DNA from: Granulicatella sp041433555
GTDB taxonomy: Bacteria > Bacillota > Bacilli > Lactobacillales > Aerococcaceae
Direction: 5' to 3'
DNA length: 33,781 bases
Assembly (NCBI RefSeq): GCF_041433555.1
Contig: NZ_JAPWBR010000021.1
Span: forward strand, 1 to 33,781
Both the position numbers and the translations under genes were made by a program. Below the pieces are notes generated by a model. That model worked only from the letters and a program-made list of their open reading frames with translations. It did no database searches and was not told the origin of the DNA. Shown piece by piece: positions 24,515 to 32,384 of the stretch. Position 1 is the stretch's first letter; every line of letters starts with the position of its first letter.

Positions 24515-25366
24515 TTATTTCGCAGGAATTACAGAACCATCTGTATATTTTTCGTTGATGAATTTACGGATTTCATCACTTTGTAACGCTTTGATTAAAG
24601 CTTGAATTTTTGCTTTATCTTTATCAGCAGGTTTTACAGCGACTAAGTTAGCGTATGGTGAGCTTCCATCTTCTAAAGCGATTGAATCTTTCACTGGTGA
24701 AAGTTTAGCATCGATTGCGAAGTTTGAGTTGATAATCACTGCATCCCCTTCATTATTTTCGTAAGTTGATACTAACAATTCAGGTGCGATTTCTGTTTTG
24801 ATTTGGATATTCTTTGGATTTTCAGCAATGTCGCTTAATCCAGCAGTTACAGGGTTCACGCCATCTTTTAATTTAATTAATCCAGCTTTTGTGAAGAAGC
24901 TTAAGAAACGACCTACTTCAGCAGGGTTTGTTGATGCATATACCACTGCGTTATCTGGTAATTCTTTTAATGATTTATATTTCTTAGAGTAAATTGCCAT
25001 TGGTTCGATATGAACGTTCCCTACAGAAACTAAATCTTGGTTATGTTCTTTGTTGAATTTATCAAGATATGGAGTGTGTTGGAAGTAGTTTGCATCCGCA
25101 TCTCCTCCGTAAACGATGTTGTTTGGTGTTACGTAGTCGTTTACGATGTTGATTTCTAATTTGTACCCTTCTTTTTCTAAGATTGGTTTAGCAGCTTCTA
25201 AGATTTCAGCGTGAGGTGCTGGTGAAGCGACTACTTTAATTGTTTTGTCTTCTGCTTTTGCAGCTTCTGTAGTGCTTTCTGATTTTGCTGTGTTGTTTCC
25301 ACAAGCTACTAATGCTGTTGCTAAAAGTCCGAATGTTGTTGCTTTGAATAATTTATTAAATTTCAT
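24515..25366 (-). CDS. metQ: Methionine ABC transporter substrate-binding lipoprotein
   Basis: The NlpA/MetQ-family lipoprotein captures methionine outside the membrane. The protein has 283 aa from the ATG at 25364-25366. It has a lipoprotein signal: basic start MKFNKLFK, hydrophobic core, lipobox LVAC with C22 as the lipidated residue. The mature domain starts with a Ser/Thr/Glu/Lys-rich linker. The open frame extends 24 codons further to 25438, but that part lacks a signal and the AAGGGGA site sits 9 nt before the chosen ATG. It is directly behind a T-box leader. Confidence 0.96.
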   Translation of the reverse strand: MKFNKLFKATTFGLLATALVACGNNTAKSESTTEAAKAEDKTIKVVASPAPHAEILEAAKPILEKEGYKLEINIVNDYVTPNNIVYGGDADANYFQHTPYLDKFNKEHNQDLVSVGNVHIEPMAIYSKKYKSLKELPDNAVVYASTNPAEVGRFLSFFTKAGLIKLKDGVNPVTAGLSDIAENPKNIQIKTEIAPELLVSTYENNEGDAVIINSNFAIDAKLSPVKDSIALEDGSSPYANLVAVKPADKDKAKIQALIKALQSDEIRKFINEKYTDGSVIPAK

Positions 25367-25473
25367 GTTATAAGTCCCCTTTTTGGTTAAATGATTGTTC
25401 TTTGTTTGGAAACCACATGCGCGCTTCGTAATTTCCAACAGATGGTTGCTCTGTCCACTTTGGTTTGGGCCAT

Positions 25474-25700
25474 AAAAAAAGCTTCCCTCTATACACTAGA
25501 GGCGAAGTTTTCGCGTTACCACTCTAATTCCGATAAACCTCACAGTTTACCGTTCCAAAAGTACGTTGCATAATGCAAGATACCCTTGTACGTTATCGAG
25601 TACAAATCGCAAAAGCTTCATCACCTTTGTTGCTCCCAGACCATTTTCAATAAATTGCCCCGTATCCTTTCCCACCAACCGGATTCTCTTTAACGTTCTT
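25474..25700 (-). promoter_or_regulatory. T-box leader of metQNI (probable methionine specifier)
   Basis: The T-box core reads AGAGTGGTAACGCG (25512-25525, minus strand), a variant with AAC in place of the usual ACC. Its UGGU pairs with an ACCA tRNA end. A terminator with arms CUUC-g-CCUCUA and UAGAGGGAAG (about 25481-25507) ends in seven U (25474-25480). An AUG at 25619-25621, in GGUGAUGAAG, is the likely specifier. Methionine T-boxes before met transport genes are known in Lactobacillales. Specifier placement is my inference. Confidence 0.85.
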
Positions 25701-25746
25701 CTTTATTTACTTATCTGTTCATTGCATTGTTTTATCTGATGAAATT

Positions 25747-25776
25747 ACTATAAACGATGGCCCTATTCTGAGTCAA
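25747..25776 (-). promoter_or_regulatory. Promoter of metQNI leader
   Basis: TTGACT (25771-25776), an 18-bp spacer and TATAGT (25747-25752) on the minus strand. Confidence 0.75.
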
Positions 25777-25781
25777 TACGA

Positions 25782-25822
25782 AACTCGTTATTTGATTATA
25801 CCTGTTTTTCAGAACTCGTTAT
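25782..25822. repeat. Direct repeat upstream of the metQ promoter
   Basis: AACTCGTTAT occurs at 25782-25791 and 25813-25822, 31 bp apart, about three helical turns. Both lie just upstream of the metQ -35 box, as activator sites often do. Confidence 0.55.
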
Positions 25823-25847
25823 AACTTTTGTGCATATGCTCTTCAAC

Positions 25848-25881
25848 AAAAAAAGAAGGAGCACAATAACGCACTCCCTCT
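25848..25881 (-). terminator. Terminator after ftsX
   Basis: An 8-bp stem (25854-25861 with 25874-25881, one G-U) with a 12-nt loop is followed by a U-rich run on the minus strand. Confidence 0.85.
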
Positions 25882-25892
25882 GCATTTTTTGA

Positions 25893-26780
25893 TTATTTTT
25901 TTAAGAACTTTCTCATTGAAAGAACTGAACCAAACGCACCGATAAGAACACCGATGGCAACCATTCCTGCTGAAACATAAATCAAGAATGGATTTGGATC
26001 GAGTAGGCTAAAGCTTGATCCAGAGAAGAAATCTGAACCGCCTTTATACACCCATAGGTATACAGACCATACTAATCCGATTGGGATAATTGAACCGATT
26101 AATCCAATCATACCGCCTTCTAAGAAGAATGGCCAACGAATGTAAGCTTTTGTCGCCCCTACCAGACGCATAATTTCGATTTCTGTTCTACGTGCGTAAA
26201 TCGTTGCACGAATGGTATTTGAAATTAAGAACATCGCTAATGCTAATAGTCCTAAAATCACAACTGCCCCAATATTACGTGCTGTTGCAATAATACGGAA
26301 TAAGTTATCCGCACGAGCTTCCCCGTAACGAACACGCGCTACATAGTCCATTCCTTCGATTTGTTTCGCAATAGCACTTGTTTTTTGTGGTTCCACTGCT
26401 TTTACGTCGAATGCATTACGAAGTGGGTTTGCATCATTTTTAAATAATGATAACTCTTCCCCGAAGTTCTTTGTTACGTCTTCTAACTCTTCGTCTTTAG
26501 AACGGAAAGTGATAGACTCAACGCCATCTAAGGCTTTAATTTTTGCTTCTAATTCATCTGTTTTTGTTTGGTCAGCTGCCAAATCAATAAACACACGTAC
26601 GTTTACGTCATTTTCAATATCTGAACCGATTTTATTCACGTTAAATAGAAGTGATACGAACACCCCTACGATTAATAAGATCATTGATACTGCAGAAACA
26701 GCACCAAATGTCATCAATCCATTTCTGAAAAGACTCTTGAAGGCGTCACGTATATGACGACCCATGGTTCTAATCTTCAT
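25893..26780 (-). CDS. ftsX: Cell division ABC transporter-like permease FtsX
   Basis: FtsX with FtsE transmits a signal across the membrane to peptidoglycan hydrolases (PcsB- or CwlO-type) at division. The protein has 295 aa from the ATG at 26778-26780. A first membrane segment is at about 25-46, followed by an extracellular domain of about 120 residues and three more membrane segments. The longer open frame to 26834 would lie deep inside ftsE; the chosen ATG overlaps the ftsE end by 11 bp and has GGGGGA about 9 nt upstream. Confidence 0.95.
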   Translation of the reverse strand: MKIRTMGRHIRDAFKSLFRNGLMTFGAVSAVSMILLIVGVFVSLLFNVNKIGSDIENDVNVRVFIDLAADQTKTDELEAKIKALDGVESITFRSKDEELEDVTKNFGEELSLFKNDANPLRNAFDVKAVEPQKTSAIAKQIEGMDYVARVRYGEARADNLFRIIATARNIGAVVILGLLALAMFLISNTIRATIYARRTEIEIMRLVGATKAYIRWPFFLEGGMIGLIGSIIPIGLVWSVYLWVYKGGSDFFSGSSFSLLDPNPFLIYVSAGMVAIGVLIGAFGSVLSMRKFLKK

Positions 26781-27456
26781 ATCCGTATTCCCCCTGTTCT
26801 TGGTCACGTACAATTTGACCATTTTCAATCGCAATTACACGGTGCTTTTTCTCGTTAACGATTTGGCTATTGTGTGTTGCCATTACGATTGTTGTTCCTT
26901 GTTCGTTGATACGTTCAAGGATATCCATAATTTCCATTGAAGTTTCTGGGTCAAGGTTCCCTGTTGGCTCATCGGCAATTAGGATTCCAGGTGTATTCAC
27001 AATTGCACGAGCAATCGCTACACGTTGTTGTTCCCCACCAGATAATTCATTCGGGAAATTGTTCATACGGTGTTTTAGGTTTACTAACTCTAAAACGTCT
27101 TCTACACGGCGTTTAATTTCACGAGGTGATTTTTCAATAACCTCCATCGCATATGCCACGTTTTCAAATACTGTTTTATGTTGTAAGAGTTTAAAGTCTT
27201 GGAAGACAACTCCTACATAACGGCGTAGGAATGGAATTTGACGATCTCTAATTTTCATCAAATCATATTTACCTACACGAATTCTACCTTTAGTCGCTTT
27301 TTCTTCGCGATACATCATTTTAATGAAAGTTGATTTACCTGCACCAGAAGGCCCTACTACATAAACGAACTCTCCATCCTTAATTTGGATTGATAAATTA
27401 TTAATAGCAGTGATGCCTTTATTATATTTCTTAGTTACATTCATCATTTCAATCAT
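26770..27456 (-). CDS. ftsE: Cell division ATP-binding protein FtsE
   Basis: Cytosolic ATPase partner of FtsX, 228 aa. Walker A GPSGAGKST at 35-43, signature LSGGEQQR at 138-145, Walker B ILIADEPTGNLD at 158-169. GGTGAG precedes the ATG. It has an extended -10 promoter and is not co-transcribed with prfB, whose terminator intervenes, although prfB-ftsE-ftsX order is common in Firmicutes. Confidence 0.97.
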   Translation of the reverse strand: MIEMMNVTKKYNKGITAINNLSIQIKDGEFVYVVGPSGAGKSTFIKMMYREEKATKGRIRVGKYDLMKIRDRQIPFLRRYVGVVFQDFKLLQHKTVFENVAYAMEVIEKSPREIKRRVEDVLELVNLKHRMNNFPNELSGGEQQRVAIARAIVNTPGILIADEPTGNLDPETSMEIMDILERINEQGTTIVMATHNSQIVNEKKHRVIAIENGQIVRDQEQGEYGYED

Positions 27457-27499
27457 AAACTCACCAGCTTTCTAATCCTTCGATATTTTAATCCTCCCT

Positions 27500-27508
27500 A
27501 TTATAGCA
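27500..27508 (-). promoter_or_regulatory. Extended -10 promoter for ftsEX
   Basis: TGCTATAAT on the minus strand (27500-27508) has the TG of an extended -10 and a perfect TATAAT. No good -35 is seen at 17 bp. The leader would be about 40 nt. Confidence 0.65.
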
Positions 27509-27556
27509 CCCAAATATTACAACCCCTTCACATAAGATTACAGAAATATTAAATTA

Positions 27557-27686
27557 AGGATACGAGGAAAAGCGGTTAGAGGCGAAGACGGTTCGCGGTT
27601 TTGACGCAAGCGGTCAGAATGACCGTGCGGACAAAACACGAAAGGCTTGAGCCTCTGCTTTTCCGAGTTCAACTACTCAGGATACG
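27557..27686. repeat. Hairpin element flanked by 8-bp direct repeats
   Basis: AGGATACG occurs at 27557-27564 and 27679-27686. Between them a 99-nt stretch (27566-27664) folds into one long interrupted hairpin: GGAAAAGC/GCTTTTCC, AGAGGC/GCCTCT, GTTTTG/CAAAAC, CGC/GCG and CGGTCA/TGACCG around a GAA loop. It is visibly GC-richer than its surroundings. No coding frame or U tract is present. It might be a small mobile repeat or a structured RNA in the prfB-ftsE spacer. I see nothing else in the rest of the spacer (27687-27750). Confidence 0.7.
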
Positions 27687-27750
27687 GAAGTTTCATCCCA
27701 TAATAATACAGTTACTTAAAACGAACTTAAAACAATTTGCCTTCCAACAG

Positions 27751-27778
27751 TAAAACACCCAGCTCTCACTAGGTGTTT
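27751..27778 (-). terminator. Terminator after prfB
   Basis: A 10-bp stem (27753-27762 with 27769-27778, one G-U) with a 6-nt loop; four U follow on the minus strand. Only 8 bases separate it from the prfB stop codon. Confidence 0.8.
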
Positions 27779-27786
27779 CTCTACTA

Positions 27787-28909
27787 TTATTCTTCAGTTG
27801 CTTTCGTTCCCTCAAGCGTCCATTTTAAATACGCATCCATAAACGGATCCAAGTCTCCATCCATGACCGCACCAATATTTCCTGTCTCATATCCAGAACG
27901 TAAATCTTTTACCATTGAATATGGATGGAATACATAGTTACGAATTTGAGAACCCCAGGCGATATCCTTTTGCTCTCCTCGGATAGCTGCCAATTCTGCT
28001 GCCTTCTTCTCCTCTTCTAATTGGAATAATTTTGCCTTCAACATCGCCATCGCTTGATCTCTGTTTTTAAATTGAGAACGTTGCGCCTGACTCTGCGTTA
28101 CGATTCCAGTTGGAATATGCGTAATACGAACCGCAGAAGACGTCTTATTAATATGTTGTCCACCGGCACCACTTGCACGGTACACATCCACTTTTAAGTC
28201 ATCTGGATTAATTTCAATATCAATATCTCCGTCCATTTGTGGAACGACATCCACTGAACAGAATGATGTGTGACGTTTCCCAGCCGCATCAAATGGAGAA
28301 ATACGAACGAGACGATGCACGCCTTTTTCAGAACGTAAGTACCCGTATGCATTTAACCCTTCAATCGACAAGGTTACAGATTTAATCCCTGCTTCATCCC
28401 CATCTTGATAGTCCACTGTTTCAACGCGATAGCCATGTTTTTCAGCCCAACGCATATACATACGTAGGAGCATGCTTCCCCAGTCTTGCGATTCCGTACC
28501 TCCAGCACCTGGATGGATTTCCAAAATCGCACTGTTCTTATCATGTGGACCGTTCAGCAACATACTTAATTCGTACTGTTGCAAGTCCTTCTCGAGAGCC
28601 TTTATCGCTTCAACGATTTCCGCATGTACTTCTTCATCTGGCTCTTCTTTATACATTTCAAATAACAAACCCGTCTCTTCATGCGCTAATTCCATTTTAT
28701 GGAAAGTATCATAGATAGCCTTTAATTCATTATTCTTTTGAATGACTTGATTCGCTTTTTCGCTATCATCCCAAAATGATGGTTCAGACATCTCTTGCTC
28801 GTAGGCTGCTATATCTTCTTCTAAGCGATCTAAGTCAAAGAGACCTCCTATAACTGATGATTTGTTCGTTCATGGCTTCAAGCGCATTTCTAATTTCACT
28901 AATTTCCAT
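27787..28909 (-). CDS. prfB: Peptide chain release factor 2 (programmed +1 frameshift)
   Basis: RF2 ends translation at UGA and UAA. The complete protein is 373 aa: 24 codons from the ATG at 28907-28909 (MEISEIRNALEAMNEQ...), a +1 shift at CUU-UGA-C, and 349 codons from GAC (28836). The SPF motif that reads UGA/UAA is at 204-206 and GGQ at 249-251, matching E. coli RF2 numbering within one residue. The longest uninterrupted frame starts only at 28791 and lacks the true N-terminus. AGAGG lies 7 nt before the ATG. It follows secA, whose terminator stands just before the ribosome binding site. Confidence 0.96.
28834..28849 (-). promoter_or_regulatory. prfB +1 frameshift site
   Basis: On the minus strand AGGAGG (28844-28849), TCT, CTT (28838-28840) and TGA-C (28834-28837). 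Spacing between the internal Shine-Dalgarno and the CUU-UGA slippery codons is the same as in E. coli prfB. Low RF2 slows the stop and raises frameshifting, giving autoregulation. Confidence 0.95.
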
Positions 28910-28922
28910 ATTGACCTCTTTC

Positions 28923-28951
28923 TAAAAGAAAACGGCGAAATGCTTCGCCGT
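28923..28951 (-). terminator. Terminator after secA
   Basis: ACGGCGAA (28932-28939) and TTCGCCGT (28944-28951) with a 4-nt loop, followed by UUUUCUUUU on the minus strand. The U tract runs almost into the prfB ribosome binding site. Confidence 0.88.
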
Positions 28952-28963
28952 CTCCCTTTGTTA

Positions 28964-31408
28964 TTAAGCTTTTTCTGAATCGTCGTCAGAAGTTCTATCA
29001 TGACCTGTAGCCACTACACTACGAACTCCTTGTATTTGTTCACGTTGTAAGTTTTGACGAATTTGAGATTTCATCAAGATACGTGTTACATCATAGTCGA
29101 TTGCAGCAATCATTTGTTGGAATCGTTCGTAACCTTCTGTTTGGTACTCTGTTAATGGATCGATTTGAGCGTATCCACGTAAACCAACGCTTTGACGTAA
29201 TTGGTCCATATCATCGATGTGATCTGTCCACTTACGGTCAACCACACGTAGGATAACTACTTTTTCGAACTCAAGCATTTGATTGTCGCCATTCAATTGC
29301 TCTTGTTTTTCTTTGTAGATTTCCATTGCTTTTTCGTTTAAGATGCCTTCGATTTCAGCAGCTGATTTGCCTTCTAAATCGCTAATTGAAAGTTCATCTG
29401 GAGCACAGATTGAGTTGTGAGCAAAGTCCACAATCCCTTCTAAGTTCCACTCTTTTTGATCTGTCAATGTATGACTTTCCACAACACGGTGAATTGTACG
29501 ACGGATCATACCTTTTGTCACTTTTTCAAGTGATTGATCTTCATTAATAATTTGTAGACGTTGTGAGTAGATGATTTCACGTTGTTCACGCATAACCTCA
29601 TCGTACTCTAGGACGCTTTTACGAGTATCGTAGTTGTTCCCTTCAACACGTTTTTGTGAAGATTCTACTTGTCTTGTTAACATCTTGCTTTGGATGAAGT
29701 TATCGTCGCCTTCATCTGTTAAGTTTAGACGTTCCCAGATTGCTTGCATTTTTTCTCCACCGAAACGCTTCATCAAATCATCTTCTAATGATAGGTAGAA
29801 TTGTGTTGCACCTGGGTCCCCTTGACGTCCACTACGTCCACGCAATTGGTTATCGATACGACGGCTTTCGTGACGTTCTGTACCGATTACGCAAAGTCCA
29901 CCAAGTTCTTTCACGCCTTTACCAAGCTTGATGTCAGTACCACGTCCGGCCATGTTTGTCGCGATTGTTACAGCGCCACGTTGACCAGCTGACATGATAA
30001 TTTCTGCTTCTTTAAAGTGGTTTTTCGCATTTAATACTTCGTGCGGAATTCCTTCTGCACGTAGTAAGTTAGATAGCAATTCACTTGTTTCAACGGCAAC
30101 CGTACCGACAAGGATTGGTTGACCTGCTTCATGACGTTGTTTGATATCTTGAACAACCGCACGGAATTTACTACGTAATGATGGGTAGATTAAATCGTGA
30201 CCATCGATACGTTGAATTGGACGGTTTGTTGGAATCGCAATAACGTTCATGTTGTAGATTTCTCTGAATTCTTCTTCTTCAGTCTTCGCAGTACCTGTCA
30301 TCCCTGACAATTTACGATACATACGGAAGTAGTTTTGGTAAGTGATTGTCGCCATTGTTTTAGACTCGTTTTCAACTTCAACGCCTTCTTTAGCTTCAAT
30401 CGCTTGGTGAAGACCATCTGAGTAACGACGACCTTCCATAATACGTCCAGTAAATCCATCAACGATTTTAACTTTACCTTCATCCACCACATAGTCGATG
30501 TCGCGTAACATAATGTAGTTCGCACGTAAAGCTTGGTCGATATGGTGAACAAGCGCTGAGTTATCCACGTCATAAAGGTTTGGTAAGCGGAATGTTTGTT
30601 CAGCTTTGTTAATCCCTTCGTCTGTTAATGAGATTGTCTTAGAAGTTAAGTCGATTGTATAATCTTCTTCCTCTTTTAATCCTTTTACAAACATATCTGC
30701 ACGTTGGTATAACACTGTTGATTTTTCAGCTTGTCCTGAAATAATCAATGGCGTACGCGCTTCGTCGATTAAGATTGAGTCTGTTTCATCGACAACTGCG
30801 TAGTTTAATGGACGTTGTACCATTTGTGATTTATAAACCACCATGTTATCACGTAAGTAGTCAAATCCTAATTCACTGTTTGTGCTGTAAGTGATGTCTG
30901 CAGCATATGCTGCACGTTTTTCTTCTGAAGACATTCCTGTTAAGTTTAACCCTACAGTCAAGCCTAAGAAGTTATATAACTCACCCATTTCGCGAGCGTC
31001 ACGAGAGGCTAAGTATTCGTTAACTGTTACTACGTGAACGCCGTCTCCTGATAATGCGTTTAAGTATACAGGCATTGTCGCTGTTAAAGTTTTACCTTCA
31101 CCAGTACGCATTTCCGCAATGTTACCGTCATGAAGTGTAATCCCACCCATGATTTGAACTTTATACGGGAATAAGCCTAATACACGTTTAGCTCCCTCAC
31201 GTACTAAAGCGAATGCTTCTGGAAGTAATGCATCTAAAGACTCCCCTTGAGCATATCTTGCTTTATATTCTTCTGTTTTTACTGAAAAATCAGCATCTTC
31301 TAATGCAGACATTTGAGATTCTAACGCAATTACTTTATCCGCTAGTTTTCCTAAACGACGTAATTCACGCTTATCATTTTCAACTAACTGTCTCAAAAAA
31401 TTTGCCAT
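28964..31408 (-). CDS. secA: Protein translocase ATPase SecA
   Basis: SecA drives export of preproteins through SecYEG. The protein has 814 aa. Walker A (MRTGEGKT) ends near 107, the DEAD-type box is VDETDSILIDEA at 206-217 (T where most have V), followed by RTPLIISG. The helicase motif VGTVAVETSE and the GRGTDIKLG and QLRGRSGRQGD motifs are in the second half. The C-terminus ends ATGHDRTSDDDSEKA and lacks the CxCxSGKxxKxCC/H zinc-binding tail that many SecA proteins use to bind SecB or phospholipid. AAGGAG is 8 nt before the ATG. Confidence 0.97.
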   Translation of the reverse strand: MANFLRQLVENDKRELRRLGKLADKVIALESQMSALEDADFSVKTEEYKARYAQGESLDALLPEAFALVREGAKRVLGLFPYKVQIMGGITLHDGNIAEMRTGEGKTLTATMPVYLNALSGDGVHVVTVNEYLASRDAREMGELYNFLGLTVGLNLTGMSSEEKRAAYAADITYSTNSELGFDYLRDNMVVYKSQMVQRPLNYAVVDETDSILIDEARTPLIISGQAEKSTVLYQRADMFVKGLKEEEDYTIDLTSKTISLTDEGINKAEQTFRLPNLYDVDNSALVHHIDQALRANYIMLRDIDYVVDEGKVKIVDGFTGRIMEGRRYSDGLHQAIEAKEGVEVENESKTMATITYQNYFRMYRKLSGMTGTAKTEEEEFREIYNMNVIAIPTNRPIQRIDGHDLIYPSLRSKFRAVVQDIKQRHEAGQPILVGTVAVETSELLSNLLRAEGIPHEVLNAKNHFKEAEIIMSAGQRGAVTIATNMAGRGTDIKLGKGVKELGGLCVIGTERHESRRIDNQLRGRSGRQGDPGATQFYLSLEDDLMKRFGGEKMQAIWERLNLTDEGDDNFIQSKMLTRQVESSQKRVEGNNYDTRKSVLEYDEVMREQREIIYSQRLQIINEDQSLEKVTKGMIRRTIHRVVESHTLTDQKEWNLEGIVDFAHNSICAPDELSISDLEGKSAAEIEGILNEKAMEIYKEKQEQLNGDNQMLEFEKVVILRVVDRKWTDHIDDMDQLRQSVGLRGYAQIDPLTEYQTEGYERFQQMIAAIDYDVTRILMKSQIRQNLQREQIQGVRSVVATGHDRTSDDDSEKA

Positions 31409-31482
31409 TTAATTAACTCCTTTTTTATTTTCACCATTATTTTTAAATCGGTGAACATTTTAAATCTCATAAAAGTACTACA

Positions 31483-31502
31483 AATAGGTGGCTACACCTA
31501 TT
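31483..31502 (-). promoter_or_regulatory. Hairpin in the secA leader
   Basis: AATAGGTG (31483-31490) and CACCTATT (31495-31502) form an 8-bp stem with a 4-nt loop near the 5' end of the predicted secA message. No U tract follows. Confidence 0.5.
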
Positions 31503-31513
31503 GCATCTTATTT

Positions 31514-31522
31514 ATTCTACCA
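31514..31522 (-). promoter_or_regulatory. Extended -10 promoter for secA
   Basis: TGGTAGAAT on the minus strand (31514-31522) combines TG with a 5/6 -10. The -35 is weak. The leader would be about 100 nt. Confidence 0.5.
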
Positions 31523-31545
31523 TTGTTTCGCTAATTAAGAAAGCA

Positions 31546-31570
31546 AAAAAAGGCGACTTTTTTCAAAGTC
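31546..31570 (-). terminator. Second terminator between hpf and secA
   Basis: On the minus strand GGTGACTTT pairs with AAAGTCGCC (9 bp, one U-G, 4-nt loop) and is followed by seven U. It lies about 115 bp downstream of the hpf terminator, so some transcript may start or continue between them. Confidence 0.8.
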
Positions 31571-31574
31571 ACCC

Positions 31575-31684
31575 GATTTTTTTACATTTTTACGTCAAAG
31601 AAACCCAATTTCCTATCCAAACGGAAAGTTGTTGTTGCTTTAACTCCGTTTTCTTTCCGCTAAAACTAGCGCCATTTCTATTCA
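31575..31684 (-). other. Unexplained segment between two terminators
   Basis: About 110 bp lie between the hpf terminator and a second strong terminator of the same direction. On the minus strand CGGAAAG and CTTTCCG can pair, or alternatively AAACGG and CCGTTT, giving two competing stems. An 11-codon frame beginning ATGGCGCTAG has no ribosome binding site. No clear promoter is seen. A small RNA is possible. Confidence 0.35.
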
Positions 31685-31712
31685 CAAAAAAGGTGGCTTA
31701 AAAAAGCCACCT
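31685..31712 (-). terminator. Terminator after hpf
   Basis: AGGTGGCTT (31691-31699) and AAGCCACCT (31704-31712) with an AAAA/UUUU loop, followed by about six U on the minus strand. Confidence 0.92.
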
Positions 31713-31721
31713 AAATTTTTA

Positions 31722-32264
31722 TTAATTTGTTTCAATCAAACCATATTTTCCATCTTTACGACGATAAACAATGTTTGTTTCGTTCGTTTCAGCATCTTGG
31801 TAAATAAAGAAGTTATGTCCTAACATGTTCATTTGAAGAACAGCTTCTTCGCTATCCATTGGTTTCAAATCAATTCGTTTTGTACGAACGATTTCTAATC
31901 CTGTTTCGTCCTCTTCAGGCACTTCTGGAAGTGGTGGTAACACAATATCGAATCCTTTTTCACGAGATTTACGATTGATTTTTGTTTTATGTTTACGAAC
32001 TTGTCTTTCAAGTTTATCGACTACCAAGTCAATACTTCCATATAAATCAATTGAAGTTTCCTCGGCACGTAGAACTAAATAAGGAAGTGGGATCGTAACT
32101 TCAACTTTTGCAGTCTTTTCAGTGTAGACTTTCAAGTTGACATATACAGTCGCATTAGCAACGTCAGTAAAGTATTTTTCTAATTTGCTAATTTTCTTTT
32201 CTGCGTATTGACGAATCGCTTCTGTGACCTCAATATTTTCTCCACGGATATTATATTTAAACAT
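31722..32264 (-). CDS. hpf: Ribosome hibernation promoting factor, long form
   Basis: Long HPF binds the 30S decoding region and dimerises 70S ribosomes into inactive 100S particles in slow growth. The protein has 180 aa. The N-terminal ribosome-binding domain covers about 1-100 (MFKYNIRGENIEVTEAIR...KLEKYF) and the C-terminal dimerisation domain about 125-180 (VRTKRIDLKPMDSEEAVLQMNMLGHNFFIY...). An upstream in-frame ATG at 32282 is possible, but GGGGAG lies 6 nt before the ATG at 32262-32264, so the latter is chosen. It has its own promoter and a leader with two hairpins. Confidence 0.97.
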   Translation of the reverse strand: MFKYNIRGENIEVTEAIRQYAEKKISKLEKYFTDVANATVYVNLKVYTEKTAKVEVTIPLPYLVLRAEETSIDLYGSIDLVVDKLERQVRKHKTKINRKSREKGFDIVLPPLPEVPEEDETGLEIVRTKRIDLKPMDSEEAVLQMNMLGHNFFIYQDAETNETNIVYRRKDGKYGLIETN

Positions 32265-32280
32265 AATACTCTCCCCTTTC

Positions 32281-32327
32281 ATCTGGAAAACCAGATTTGA
32301 AGAAATACCCTAAGGACCACTCTTAGG
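32281..32327 (-). promoter_or_regulatory. Two hairpins in the hpf leader
   Basis: ATCTGG/CCAGAT (32281-32286 and 32291-32296) forms a 6-bp hairpin directly in front of the ribosome binding site. CCTAAG/CTTAGG (32309-32314 and 32322-32327) forms another. They may affect translation or message stability. Confidence 0.5.
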
Positions 32328-32355
32328 AATTGCTTCGTTTGATTTCTATAGTTTT

Positions 32356-32384
32356 ATTATAAAGCATGCACAGGGGTTTTACAA
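32356..32384 (-). promoter_or_regulatory. Promoter for hpf
   Basis: TTGTAA (32379-32384), 17-bp spacer and a perfect TATAAT (32356-32361) on the minus strand. An AATTCTT-N5-AAGAATT palindrome (32396-32414) lies just upstream of the -35. From 32415 to 32590, the rest of the divergent spacer, I see only a small TTTCAT-GAG-ATGAAA palindrome (32464-32478). Confidence 0.8.

Noticed and set aside
25367..25438. Upstream extension of metQ by 24 codons
   Set aside because: It would bury the lipoprotein signal peptide; the downstream ATG has a good ribosome binding site.
26781..26834. Upstream extension of ftsX by 18 codons
   Set aside because: It would overlap ftsE by 65 bp; the ATG at 26778-26780 with GGGGGA upstream gives the usual length.
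30298..30573. Minus-strand open frame of 91 codons inside secA
   Set aside because: It is an alternative frame of a certain gene, with no ribosome binding site.
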